Part shown: piece after piece, positions 43,395 to 52,207 of the stretch | Numbering within the stretch: position 1 is the first letter of the stretch | Layout: each line of letters begins with the position of its first letter | From: Thiohalocapsa sp964524185 | GTDB taxonomy: Bacteria > Pseudomonadota > Gammaproteobacteria > Chromatiales > Chromatiaceae | Direction of reading: 5' to 3' | Length of the DNA: 64,000 nucleotides | Assembly (NCBI GenBank): GCA_964524185.1 | Contig: CAZGCI010000008.1 | Location: 4,909-68,908 of the forward strand | The notes under the pieces: generated by a model | The model's input: the letters and a program-made list of their open reading frames with translations, nothing else | Databases searched by the model: none | Told to the model about the DNA's origin: nothing | Translations under genes and position numbers: made by a program

Positions 43395-44581
43395 ACGCAC
43401 CAGCGCTGAGCAGAGGGGCCATGAAATACATCGACGAATTCCGCGACGGCGAGCTCGCGCGCAGGCTGGCGCGCACCATCGCCGCCGAGGCCGACCCGGC
43501 CCGACACTATCGGCTGATGGAATTCTGCGGCGGGCATACCCACGCCATTTATCGCTACGGGGTACAAGACCTGATGCCGGCGAACGTCAAGTTCGTGCAC
43601 GGCCCGGGCTGCCCGGTCTGTGTGCTGCCCATGGCCCGCATCGACCAGGCCATCGCCATGGCGGTGGAGCACGGCGTGACGTTGTGCACCTACGGCGACC
43701 TCATGCGGGTGCCGGCGAGTGAGCGCATGAGCCTGCTCAAGGCCAAGGCGGGCGGCGCGGATATCCGCATGATCTACTCGACACAGGATGCGCTGGCCAT
43801 TGCGCGGCAGGCTGCCGGGCGGCAGGTGGTGCTGTTCGCCATCGGCTTCGAGACGACGACGCCGCCGACGGCCGTCGCCCTCAAGGTGGCCCAACGCGAG
43901 GGGCTCAGCAACTTTTCGGTGTTCTGCAACCATGTGCTGACGCCGCCGGCGCTCAAGACCATCCTCGCCAGTGCCGGCCCGGATGGCGTGCAGCTGGACG
44001 GTATTCTCGGGCCGTCGCACGTGAGCACCATCATCGGCAGCCGGCCCTATGAATTCGTGCCCGCCGAGTTCCAGCGGCCCGTGGTCATCGCCGGCTTCGA
44101 ACCGCTGGACGTGATGCAGAGCGCGTTGATGCTGGTGCGCCAGATCAACGACGGCCGTTGCACCGTCGAGAACCAGTACACGCGTGCCGTGACCCGCGAC
44201 GGCAATGCCAAGGCCCAGGGGTTGATGGCCGATGTGTTCGCCGCCCGCGACAGCTTCGAGTGGCGCGGCCTCGGCCACCTGCCGCAGAGCGCGTTGCGTC
44301 TCGCCGATGCCTACGCGGAGTTCGACGCCGAGCAACGCTTTGCGGTTGCGCCCGGGCAGGGTCGGGAGATCAAGGGCTGCGAGTGCCCGAGCGTGCTGCG
44401 CGGCACCCTGGAGCCCACCGACTGTAAGCTCTTCGGCACCGTTTGCACGCCGGAGAACCCCATGGGCGCCTGCATGGTGTCGTCCGAGGGCGCCTGTGCC
44501 GCCTACTGGAGCTACGGGCGCTTCCGCGAGCCCAAGGCCCGGGCCGCTGCCCAACCGGCTGCCGACACGGCCGCCGTCTAG
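43391..44581 (+). CDS. hypD: Hydrogenase maturation protein HypD
   Basis: A 396-residue iron-sulfur protein that assembles the Fe(CN)2CO unit with HypC. EFCGGHTHAIYRYGVQDLMPANVKFVHGPGCPVCVLP (Cys46, Cys74, Cys77) is the invariant core, with FAIGFETTTPPTA and the C-terminal Cys-containing segments EIKGCECPSVLRG, CKLFGTVCTPENPMGACMVSSEGACAAYW binding the 4Fe-4S cluster. ATG 43391 overlaps hypC; a second Met at 43421 (MKYIDEFRD) fits many family starts and is an alternative. The stop overlaps the proposed GTG of hypE. Confidence 0.96.
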   Translation: MNAPALSRGAMKYIDEFRDGELARRLARTIAAEADPARHYRLMEFCGGHTHAIYRYGVQDLMPANVKFVHGPGCPVCVLPMARIDQAIAMAVEHGVTLCTYGDLMRVPASERMSLLKAKAGGADIRMIYSTQDALAIARQAAGRQVVLFAIGFETTTPPTAVALKVAQREGLSNFSVFCNHVLTPPALKTILASAGPDGVQLDGILGPSHVSTIIGSRPYEFVPAEFQRPVVIAGFEPLDVMQSALMLVRQINDGRCTVENQYTRAVTRDGNAKAQGLMADVFAARDSFEWRGLGHLPQSALRLADAYAEFDAEQRFAVAPGQGREIKGCECPSVLRGTLEPTDCKLFGTVCTPENPMGACMVSSEGACAAYWSYGRFREPKARAAAQPAADTAAV

Positions 44582-45641
44582 TGGCGGGCTCAGACAGCGC
44601 CCGGCCGCGCTACGCCGGGNNNNNNNNNNACTCAAGCAAGGCGCCGTCGACATGAGCCACGGCAGCGGCGGGCGCGCCATGGCCCAGCTCATCGACGAGC
44701 TATTTCGCAAGCACTTGGACAACGCGCTGCTGGCCCAGGGCAACGACCAGGCCCTGTTCGCGCCGCCGGCAGGTCGGCTCGCCGTCAGCACCGACGGGCA
44801 CGTGATCTCGCCGTTGTTTTTCCCGGGGGGGGACATCGGCAGCTTGGCCGTGCACGGCACCGTCAACGACGTGGCCATGTGCGGGGCCAAGCCCCTCTAT
44901 CTCACGGCTGGCTTCATCCTGGAGGAGGGGCTGCCGCTGTCTGACCTGGCGCGCATTGTGGAGAGCATGGCCGGCGCATGCAGGGACGCGGGTGTCGCCG
45001 TGATCACCGGCGACACCAAGGTTGTGGAGCGCGGCAAGGGAGACGGCTGCTTCATCACCACCACCGGGGTCGGTGTGGTGCCCGACGGCATCGACATCGC
45101 CGGCAGCAACGCGCGGCCCGGGGATGCCATTTTGGTCTCCGGCAGCATGGGGGATCATGGTGTGGCCATCATGTCGAAGCGCGAGAACCTGGGCTTCGAG
45201 ACCGAGATCCAGTCCGACACCCAAGCGCTGCATGACCTGGTTGCGGCGATGATTGCCGCCGTGCCGGCTATCCACTGCCTGCGTGACCCCACCCGCGGCG
45301 GCTTGGCGAGCACCCTGAACGAGCTGGCGCAGCAGTCCCAAGTCGGCATGCAGATCCGCGAGCCCGCCATCCCGGTGCGACCTGAGGTTGTCGCCGCTTG
45401 CGAACTGCTCGGGCTGGACCCGCTCAATGTCGCCAACGAGGGCAAGCTCATCGCCATTTGTCCAGCGGCGCAGGCCGAGACCTTGGTTGCCGCCATGCGC
45501 GCCCACCCCAAGGGCCGCGATGCCGCCATTATCGGTGAGGTCTTCGAGGATCCCCACCACTTCGTGCAGATGGAGACCGCCTTCGGCGGCAATCGCATCG
45601 TCGACTGGCTCGCCGGGGAGCAGTTGCCGCGGATTTGCTGA
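44581..45641 (+). CDS. hypE: Hydrogenase maturation protein HypE, 5' end crossed by gap
   Basis: HypE dehydrates a thiocarboxamide on its C-terminal Cys to a thiocyanate, giving the cyanide ligand of [NiFe] hydrogenase. The conserved start VDMSHGSGGRAMAQLI, the ATP-binding ISPLFFPGGDIGSLAVHGTVNDVAMCGA, VITGDTKVVERGKGDGCFI, DPTRGGLASTLNELA and the terminal PRIC (active Cys last) are all present. Ten N at 44620 break the N-terminus. A GTG at 44581 that overlaps the hypD stop is a plausible start, with the frame restored if the true gap is 2 modulo 3. The gene order hupK-hypC-hypD-hypE is complete here. Confidence 0.92.
44620..44629. other. Assembly gap (10 N) at hypE start
   Basis: Ten N separate the presumed hypE start from LKQGAVDMSHGSGG. 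A gap of 2 modulo 3 would keep the GTG 44581 frame open; ten is a placeholder. Confidence 0.95.
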
Positions 45642-45716
45642 GCCTGGCGGGCTGGCCCGCGTCGGGCGGTGCGGGTGCGTTCGTGTCCGCGGCTGCGCTT
45701 GTCGCTGTCGCCAAGC

Positions 45717-46160
45717 CTACTTGTCGTCGAACCCGGCGGCCCGATACCACTTGCGCGCCTCGTCCATGTCTTTCGGCACGCCGTTGCCCTGCTCGTACAT
45801 CATGCCCAGCGTGGTCATGGAGCCCGTGAGGCCCTGATCGGCGGCGCGCTTGAACCAGTCGATGGCCTTTTCGGGATTTTTGTCGGTGCACTCGCCTTCC
45901 ATGTACATGAATGCCAAGCCGTGCTGAGCGAGGCCCATGCCCTGCTCGGCGGCGCGCTTCATGTACGTGTAGGCGAGGAGCGGGTTCGGCAGCATGCCCA
46001 AGCCGTTCTGCGCCATGATGGCCATGCGGTACATGGCGTCGACATTGCCCTGTTCGGCGAGCGGGGCGAGCAGTCCGGTGGCGCGGGAGAACTGCTTGGA
46101 CTCGAAGGCGGCAATGCCGCTGCTGAGATCCATATCCTGGTTGGTGATGGCGTCGGTCAT
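45717..46160 (-). CDS. Sel1-like repeat protein
   Basis: A 147-residue protein made of about three Sel1/TPR-like units: AAFESKQFSRATGLLAPLAEQGNVDAMYRMAIMAQ, AYTYMKRAAEQGMGLAQHGLAFMYMEG, and AIDWFKRAADQGLTGSMTTLGMMYEQGNGVPKDMDEARKWYRAAG. Sel1 proteins mediate protein-protein contacts in the cytoplasm or periplasm. No signal peptide is present, so it is probably cytoplasmic. It is unrelated by function to the hyp genes ahead of it and runs the other way. Confidence 0.8.
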   Translation of the reverse strand: MTDAITNQDMDLSSGIAAFESKQFSRATGLLAPLAEQGNVDAMYRMAIMAQNGLGMLPNPLLAYTYMKRAAEQGMGLAQHGLAFMYMEGECTDKNPEKAIDWFKRAADQGLTGSMTTLGMMYEQGNGVPKDMDEARKWYRAAGFDDK

Positions 46161-46266
46161 GGTGCTGCTCCTGGTCGCTGCGTCGGGTTTCTGGGTGCAG
46201 CAACTGCGGGCTGATGCGGCCTATTGCTACCGTGCTCGCCGCGGCCGGGTTTCTGGGCAGGTCTGT

Positions 46267-47088
46267 TCAACGGTGCATGGGCAGGCCGACAAACTCCCGC
46301 CACTGTGCAAACAGGTCCGCGTTGGTTGCCGCCAGCGCGAGGTGCTTGCCGAGTGTCATGCCGCTGATGGGGGTGTCGCCGTGCGGCGCGTATAGGGCGC
46401 AGGCGCAGCCCGCCTCCTGTGCCACCAGCCGTCCAGCCGCATGGTCCCAGAGCTTTTGCCCGCCGTGGAGGTAGAGCTGAAAGCGCCCGGCGGCGAGCCA
46501 GCACCACTCCAGCGCCACAGCGCCCAGGTTGCGTTGGGAGCGGAAGCCGCCGGTGCGAAAGAGCGGTGCCACGCGCGCCGGCGGGATGCGCTTGAAGTCC
46601 ACGACGGCGACGCAGTCACCGAGGGCTGGGCCGGGGCTGAAGGGCTGCAGCAGGGTGCCGTCGCGGTGCGCACCGTGTCCGAGGGCGGCGGTGAAGCACT
46701 CATCCCGCAGCGGGTCGAGCACCACGGCCAGCTCGGCGCGGCCGTTGTGGATCAGCGCCAGCGAGATGCAGAAGCCCGGGAAGCCGCAGGTGAAATTGCT
46801 GGTGCCGTCCAACGGGTCCAGGCACCACAACGGCCCGCCGGCGTCCAGCAGCCGCTGCTGTTCGGCGGGGTCCATCTCCTCACCGAGCAGGGATACGCCT
46901 GGCCAGCGCTGCGCCAGCGCCGCAGTGAGGCGGCGCTGCACGCCGAGGTCGGCGTCGGTGACCAAGCTGCCGTCCGCCTTGGTGGTGCTGGCGGTGCTCC
47001 GAAAGCGGGGTAGGATCTCGGCTTCGGCGGCCTCGCGCGCAAGGCGGACCAGGCTGGTGAGATCGGCGGCGTTGGGGGTGCTCGACAT
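46267..47088 (-). CDS. Inositol monophosphatase family protein
   Basis: The 273-residue protein carries the family's metal site: LLGEEMDP, then LWCLDPLDGTSNFTCGFPGFCISLAL (DPLDGTxNF motif), and a later WDHAAGRLVAQEAGC, equivalent to the WDxAA motif. It is a Mg-dependent phosphatase that may act on inositol phosphate, histidinol phosphate, or 3'-phosphoadenosine-5'-phosphate. The spacing and the WDHAAG form resemble general SuhB/CysQ-like enzymes; the sequence does not pick one. It is divergent from slt. Confidence 0.87.
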   Translation of the reverse strand: MSSTPNAADLTSLVRLAREAAEAEILPRFRSTASTTKADGSLVTDADLGVQRRLTAALAQRWPGVSLLGEEMDPAEQQRLLDAGGPLWCLDPLDGTSNFTCGFPGFCISLALIHNGRAELAVVLDPLRDECFTAALGHGAHRDGTLLQPFSPGPALGDCVAVVDFKRIPPARVAPLFRTGGFRSQRNLGAVALEWCWLAAGRFQLYLHGGQKLWDHAAGRLVAQEAGCACALYAPHGDTPISGMTLGKHLALAATNADLFAQWREFVGLPMHR

Positions 47089-47205
47089 CGGCTGTCCTCT
47101 GGTCTACGGGCTGGGGTGGCGCGCCTGGGTTGCGGCCGGGGCGACCCCCGGTTGGCCTGCGGCACCAGCGCGTGCTGAGTCCCGCCCGCCCGCGCGCCGG
47201 CAATA

Positions 47206-49347
47206 ATGGCGCCGACCGGTCATCCTCAAAAGCAGTCGACTGCGTCAAAGCATATGCACATGCTCATAGACCCGTCACGCATGGGTTTTCGGCCGCTGCG
47301 GGCCGATCGGCGCCTCGACCGCCCAGTGACATCCAACCGCCCAGTAACATCCGCCGGGGCAAGCCCCGCGGGGCGCCTGGCAGCCGCAGGTGCGCGGGCC
47401 TGCTGTCTCCTGTTGGCCGCGGCGCTGATGGTGCTGCTGTCGGCACGGCAGGCGCAAGCGCTGGACAATACGGACCCGCGGCGGGCCTTCCTGGCCGCGG
47501 AGCGGGCACTGGCTGCCGGCGACGAGGCGGGCTTTACCGACTTGGCCGAGGGCCTGCGGGACTATGCGCTCTGGCCCTACCTGCGGCTTGCGGAGCTGCG
47601 CCGGCAGCTCTCCGCCGAGCACCGAGGGGACATCGAGGGCTTCATCGACGAGTACGCCGGCACCGCACCGGGCGAGACACTGCGCCGGCTCTGGCTCAAC
47701 GCGCTGCATGCCCGCGGCGACCACGCCGGCTACGTCCGCAACTATGCCGACAATGGCTCCGAGACGCGGCAGTGCCGCTGGCGCAGCAGCCTGGTGGAGA
47801 TCGGCCGTGAGCAGGAGGCCTTCGTCAGCCTGGAGGATCTTTACCTGAGCGGCGCATCGCTGCCCGACGCATGCGATCCGGTGCTCGAGCGCTGGCACGC
47901 CGCCGGCGGCCTGACGCCGGATCTGGTCTGGCAGCGCGTCGAGGCGGCGCTCGCACGCCGCAATCCGGGCGTCGCGGCCTACCAGCGCCGCTATCTCCCG
48001 GCGCCACAGCAGCGCTGGCTGGATCAGCAGGTTGCACTCTACCGCAACCCCCAGTCCCTGACGGCGGCGGAGCTGCCCGACGACCCCTCGCTGCGCGTCG
48101 CTGCGCTGCTGGTGGGTGTCGAGCGCCTCGCCCGGGAAGACCCGGGGCGTGCCGCCGCCGACTGGCCCGTGCTCGAGGCCCGGGAGCGGGTGCCGGCGCC
48201 GGCGCGGGATCGGGCGGTCATCGCCATCGGTGCCGGGCTCGCGCGGACCGGCGAGCCCTCGGCGTTGGCGTTCCTGCGTCAGCTGCGCGCGCTTCCGGAA
48301 AACCTGGACTTGCAGCTCGAGCGCCTGCAGGCGGCGCTGCGCCTGCAGGCCTGGTCTGAGATCGCCGACTGGGTGCAGGCGCTGCCGCCGCAGGAGCGGC
48401 GGCGCGGCGAGTGGCAATACTGGCTTGCCCGGGCCCTGGCCAAGCGGGGGGACCTGGTGGGGGCGGCGCATGCGTTGGCGGCGGCCTCCGCAGAGCGCGA
48501 CTTGTGGGGCTTTCGGGCGGCAGAGTTGCTGGGCCGCGAGCCGGCGCTGCGCGAGCGGCCGACGCCGGCGGACCCGGCAGCGGTGGAGCGGCTCCTGTCC
48601 ACCGGCGCCGTCCGGCGCATCCGCGAGCTGCAAGCGCTCGGGCGCGTGGCCGACGTCTCCCGCGAATGGCGCGAGCTGACGGCTCACGCCGATGCGGAGC
48701 AGTTGCGCGCCGCTGCGCTCGTGGCGCAGCGGCTTGGCCTGGTCACCGAAGCCATCTTTACCCTTGCGCGCAGTGACTACTGGGACGACATTGCGTTGCG
48801 CTTCCCGCTCCTCCACGCGGCGCTGGTGGCAGCCAGCGCCGCGCAGTGGGACGTGCCGACGGAGTGGATCTACGCCGTGATTCGGCAGGAGAGCGTGTTC
48901 GACTCGCAGGTGGCCTCCCATGCCGGTGCCGTGGGGCTCATGCAGCTCATGCCCGGCACCGCCGCCGACATGGCGCGGGCGCTGGGTCGCCCACCGCCCG
49001 GGCGCCTGGACCTCATCGACCCGGCGCTGAACATCACGCTGGGGACGCGCTATCTCGCGGCCATGCGCCAGCGCTTCGGCGGGAACCAGGTGCTTGCCAC
49101 CGCCGCCTACAACGCAGGGCCGGGCGCGGTTTCCCGCTGGCTGCCGGAGGAGACCCTGGCGGCGGATCTATGGATGATCGCCATTCCCTACCGCGAGACC
49201 CGCGAGTATGTGCGCCGGGTGCTGACCTACCGGGTCATTTACGCCCACCGGCTGGGCCTGGACGGCTTTCGCCTCGGCGCCCTGTTTGCACCGGTGCAGC
49301 CGCGCAGAGCGGTCGCCCCCGAGGGGTCCGGCGAACCGCGCTCGTGA
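47206..49347 (+). CDS. slt: Soluble lytic murein transglycosylase
   Basis: Slt cleaves peptidoglycan glycan strands to 1,6-anhydro ends in the periplasm. The helical superhelix domain is followed by the C-terminal SLT domain near residue 550: PTEWIYAVIRQESVFDSQVASHAGAVGLMQLMPGTAADMA, with catalytic Glu in RQES, then NITLGTRYLAAMRQRFGGNQVLATAAYNAGPGAVSRWLP and the terminal PYRETREYVRRVL. The signal is AGARACCLLLAAALMVLLSARQAQA. The start is uncertain: repeat C at 47270-47295 lies inside the N-terminal extension, so GTG 47326 or another downstream start may be real. Confidence 0.9.
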   Translation: MAPTGHPQKQSTASKHMHMLIDPSRMGFRPLRADRRLDRPVTSNRPVTSAGASPAGRLAAAGARACCLLLAAALMVLLSARQAQALDNTDPRRAFLAAERALAAGDEAGFTDLAEGLRDYALWPYLRLAELRRQLSAEHRGDIEGFIDEYAGTAPGETLRRLWLNALHARGDHAGYVRNYADNGSETRQCRWRSSLVEIGREQEAFVSLEDLYLSGASLPDACDPVLERWHAAGGLTPDLVWQRVEAALARRNPGVAAYQRRYLPAPQQRWLDQQVALYRNPQSLTAAELPDDPSLRVAALLVGVERLAREDPGRAAADWPVLEARERVPAPARDRAVIAIGAGLARTGEPSALAFLRQLRALPENLDLQLERLQAALRLQAWSEIADWVQALPPQERRRGEWQYWLARALAKRGDLVGAAHALAAASAERDLWGFRAAELLGREPALRERPTPADPAAVERLLSTGAVRRIRELQALGRVADVSREWRELTAHADAEQLRAAALVAQRLGLVTEAIFTLARSDYWDDIALRFPLLHAALVAASAAQWDVPTEWIYAVIRQESVFDSQVASHAGAVGLMQLMPGTAADMARALGRPPPGRLDLIDPALNITLGTRYLAAMRQRFGGNQVLATAAYNAGPGAVSRWLPEETLAADLWMIAIPYRETREYVRRVLTYRVIYAHRLGLDGFRLGALFAPVQPRRAVAPEGSGEPRS
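47270..47295 (+). repeat. 26-bp dispersed repeat C, copy 2
   Basis: ACCCGTCACGCATGGGTTTTCGGCCG, one mismatch from 19908..19933. Both copies lie near the 5' end of genes for secreted proteins, on the same strand. Confidence 0.7.
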
Positions 49348-49446
49348 CTGCGGTGCCGGTCGGCGCTACCGCCTCTGGTATGCTGGCGAGTTGCCGCCAA
49401 TCCCGGCGCCGCCGCGCAGCAGCCAGACACCACGCTCCAGCCCGCA

Positions 49447-50151
49447 ATGCATCGCCGCCCCCCGAAGCGCCGTCTGCGCCTGCTACCGGCCATTTGCGCC
49501 TTGCTGCTGTTGGCAGTTCCCCTGTCCGAGCAGGGCGCGGCCGCAGATGTATCCGCCAGCGCCCGTGTGTTTGGCGAGGCCATGGCGCGCATGATGGACG
49601 CCATGGGCCTGCTCGGTGATGGGGATGTCGCGCCCGCGCCGGGCGTCATGCCCGGGTTTGGCACGCCCTTCGGGATGGGACAGGTCCCCTGGTCCGGCAT
49701 GCCCGGTGGCGAGTCAATGCCGGACATGGGTAGTTGGATGCAGCAGATGCCTGGGATGCAACAGATGCCCGGCATGCAGCAGATGCCCGGGATGCAGCAG
49801 CTGCCGGGCGTGCCGGGCTGGCAGCGCACCAGCCTCGACGGTATCTGGGAAGGCCGGGATGGTGGGCTGCTCATCGTGCAGGCGCATCGCTTCCGGCTCT
49901 ACGCCCCGCGTGGTGATTACATCGAGGGGCTCATCCAGCAGCGTGGCGACCGGGTCGCCATGTACGACCCCGAGCATGATATCGCCCGGCCTTACGAGTT
50001 CGCGCAGCACCAGGGTCGGTTAGTGCTCCGGGACCCGGAGGGCCAGGTCTATCTCTACCGCCGCCTTTGGTATGACGAGGCTAGTTATGGGGCTAGCTTC
50101 GGGGGCGCTAGCTCCGGGGGCGATGGCGTTGCGGGCGGTGCCGAGCGCTGA
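49447..50151 (+). CDS. Exported Met-rich tandem-repeat protein
   Basis: The 234-residue protein has a signal peptide (RRLRLLPAICALLLLAVPLSEQGAAA). Residues 48-120 are rich in Met, Gly, Pro and Gln. They contain a tandem of QQMPGM units, four in a row (the last as QQLPGV), encoded by near-identical 18-base repeats at 49738-49812. A beta-rich region follows (GIWEGRDGGLLIVQAHRFRLYAPRGDYIEG...), resembling small lipocalin-like or SH3-like exported domains. The Met clusters could bind copper(I) or be a flexible linker; both are inference. No family is recognised. Confidence 0.7.
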   Translation: MHRRPPKRRLRLLPAICALLLLAVPLSEQGAAADVSASARVFGEAMARMMDAMGLLGDGDVAPAPGVMPGFGTPFGMGQVPWSGMPGGESMPDMGSWMQQMPGMQQMPGMQQMPGMQQLPGVPGWQRTSLDGIWEGRDGGLLIVQAHRFRLYAPRGDYIEGLIQQRGDRVAMYDPEHDIARPYEFAQHQGRLVLRDPEGQVYLYRRLWYDEASYGASFGGASSGGDGVAGGAER

Positions 50152-50160
50152 GGTCGCTGC

Positions 50161-50957
50161 TCACACCAATAGCAGGCGCAGACCCACCGCCAGCAAGAAC
50201 ACCGCGAAGACCCGTTTCAGCGCCGCCGTCGGCAGCCGGTGCGCGAGCCCTGCGCCAACGCCGGCCATGGGCACCGCCGCGGCGGCGATGACGAGCGCGG
50301 CGGGCCAAAGCACGAAGCCGAGGCTCTGCGCCGGCAGCCCAGCACGCCCCCAGCCCGTGAGCACGAAGCCGAGGCACCCCGCCAGCGCCAGCGGCACGCC
50401 GCAGGCGCTGGAAGTGGCCACTGCTTCGCGCAGCACCACGCCATGCCTGGTGAGGTACGGCACCAGCAGGGTGCCGCCGCCGATGCCGAGCAGTGCGGAG
50501 AGTGCGCCGATGCCGCCGCCGGCGCCGAGGAGGCCCAGGCCGCTCGGCGCGGGCTGCAGGCGCGGGGAGGCGTTTGCCGTTAGCAGCATGCGTGCGCCGC
50601 TCAGCAGCAGGAAGCCGGCAAACAGCCGCTTGAGCCACAGCCCCGGCAGCCACCCGGCCAGCAGTGCGCCGACGGCGGCACCGACGATGAGGCCGGGCGC
50701 GAGCCGCGCCGCCAAGCCCCAGTGGACAGCGCCGCGGCGGTGGTGAGCGAGCGCTGACGCCGACCCCGCCNNNNNNNNNNCGCCAACGACGTGGCCACAG
50801 CCTGGTGTGCCGTCCAGGGGCTGCCCGCCCCGACAGCCGGCAGCAGTATCAACAGGGCGGGCACAATGACTGCACCGCCGCCGATGCCGAGCAGACCGGC
50901 GAGCAGCCCGGCGACGGCGCCGACGGCGGCGAAGGCGAACAGGCTGAAGGGCTCCAT
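50161..50957 (-). CDS. TauE/SafE (TSUP) family permease, interrupted by gap
   Basis: The product has about eight membrane helices in two homologous halves. Each begins with the family GLxxGLLGIGGG motif: AGLLAGLLGIGGGAVIVPALL near the N-terminus, and GALSALLGIGGGTLLVPYLTRHGVV in the second half. TSUP proteins export sulfite, sulfoacetate or related anions, or take up organic acids. ATG 50957 begins MEPFSLFAF. Ten N at 50771 shift the frame; the true gap must be 2 modulo 3 to rejoin the halves. The gene converges with the Met-rich protein gene ten bases away. Confidence 0.85.
50771..50780. other. Assembly gap (10 N) inside TSUP permease gene
   Basis: Ten N separate two halves of the permease that are in different frames. 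A true gap of 2 modulo 3 would restore the frame. Confidence 0.95.
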
Positions 50958-51301
50958 GCGGCAGGCTGCTTGAGGTGGTTGGCGGCGGCGGGCGCCGCTG
51001 GCGGGATGCGGCGGGCTGTTGGTGCGCCAACCCACCAGGCGGGCACCCCAGGAGCGCCCCGGCCGGCGACGTTGCGGCATAATAGCGCGCCGCGTGCGCC
51101 AGCCCCACGCGGACCCAACGCCACGGCCAGGCGGAGCCGTGTGCTGCAGCCGACCGGCGCCATGCGAGCATCTGATCGGGCCGCGCGCGTGTTGCGCGAC
51201 CGGCTCTCGGTTTTCTCCCGCCTGCGGAAGCCCCTTCTGGCCCCTGATGCGGCCGCACAGGGCGACGGCCCAAACAACACCAAGCACTGGATCTGCAAGC
51301 T
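50958..51301. other. Divergent intergenic region, no gene seen
   Basis: About 340 bases between the TSUP permease and the NDUFA9-like gene. Open frames exist on both strands but lack ribosome sites and have Arg/Pro-rich shadow composition. Promoters for both genes should lie here. Confidence 0.3.
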
Positions 51302-52192
51302 ATGAAGCGACAGCGAGCCTGCATCATCGGCGGTACCGGCTTCGTCGGCCGCCACCTGCTCACGCGTCTGCGCGACGCCGGCTACCACTGCATCGTGCCC
51401 ACCCGACGCGCGTTCCGGCACCGGGACCTGAAGCTCTACCCGGGTGTGGAGCTGCACGAGCTGTCGGACCCAGTTGACTATGAAGCGCTCTTCGCGGGCT
51501 GCTCGCTGGTGGTGAACCTCGCCGGTATCTTGAACGAGTCCAGCGCGACCAGCTTTCAGGCGGTGCATGTGGACCTGGTGACCCGCGTCGTCGCTGCCGC
51601 GGAGGCGGCCGGCGTGACCCGGCTCTTGCACATGAGCGCGTTGCATGCCGACGCCAAGCAGGGCAGTAGCGCGTATCTGCGCTCCAAGGGACAGGGCGAG
51701 GAGGTCGCACACAGCGCCGCGCTGGCGGTGACCAGCTTTCGACCCTCCGTGATCTTCGGCCGCGGCGACAGCTTCTTCAATCGCTTCCGGGGTCTGCTGA
51801 ACATCGCGCCCGGCCTCGTGCCGCTGGCGTGTCCGCAGGCGCAGTTCGCGCCCGTCTGGGTAGAGGATGTGGCCCAGGCCATGGTGCGCAGCCTCGGCGA
51901 CGAGCGCAGCATTGCTCAGCGCTACGACCTGTGCGGCCCGCGCGTGCTGACGCTGAAGGAGCTGATGGCTTACACGGCCCGCCAGTTAGGCAAGCGGGTC
52001 TGGATCATTGGCCTTGACGATCAGCGCTCGCAGCTGATGGCCAAGGCCTTCGACAAGCTGCCCGGGGCGCCCATCACCCTGGACAACTACCTGTCCTTGC
52101 AAACGCCGAGCGTCTGCGACGAGCACAATGGCCTGTTGCAGCTCGGCATCCACCCAACCGACCTCGAGACCGTCGTCCCGACCTATCTATAG
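51302..52192 (+). CDS. NAD(P)-binding protein, complex I NDUFA9-like
   Basis: A 296-residue atypical short-chain dehydrogenase. CIIGGTGFVGRHLLTRLRDAGY is the Rossmann nucleotide motif (GGTGFVG), with HMSALHADAKQGSSAYLRSKGQGE as the altered active region (YxxxK as YLRSK) and FRPSVIFGRGDSFFNRF. This matches bacterial relatives of NDUFA9, the 39-kDa accessory subunit of mitochondrial complex I; in bacteria they are usually annotated as NAD-dependent epimerase family. A catalytic role is doubtful; structural or quinone-linked roles are proposed. It converges at 15 bases with a NDUFAF7-like methyltransferase gene. Confidence 0.85.
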   Translation: MKRQRACIIGGTGFVGRHLLTRLRDAGYHCIVPTRRAFRHRDLKLYPGVELHELSDPVDYEALFAGCSLVVNLAGILNESSATSFQAVHVDLVTRVVAAAEAAGVTRLLHMSALHADAKQGSSAYLRSKGQGEEVAHSAALAVTSFRPSVIFGRGDSFFNRFRGLLNIAPGLVPLACPQAQFAPVWVEDVAQAMVRSLGDERSIAQRYDLCGPRVLTLKELMAYTARQLGKRVWIIGLDDQRSQLMAKAFDKLPGAPITLDNYLSLQTPSVCDEHNGLLQLGIHPTDLETVVPTYL

Positions 52193-52207
52193 GGTGACCC
52201 TAGATTG

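Noticed and set aside
47275..48921. Long minus-strand frame opposite slt
   Set aside because: Arg/His/Gln-rich composition without motifs, fully overlapped by the conserved transglycosylase.
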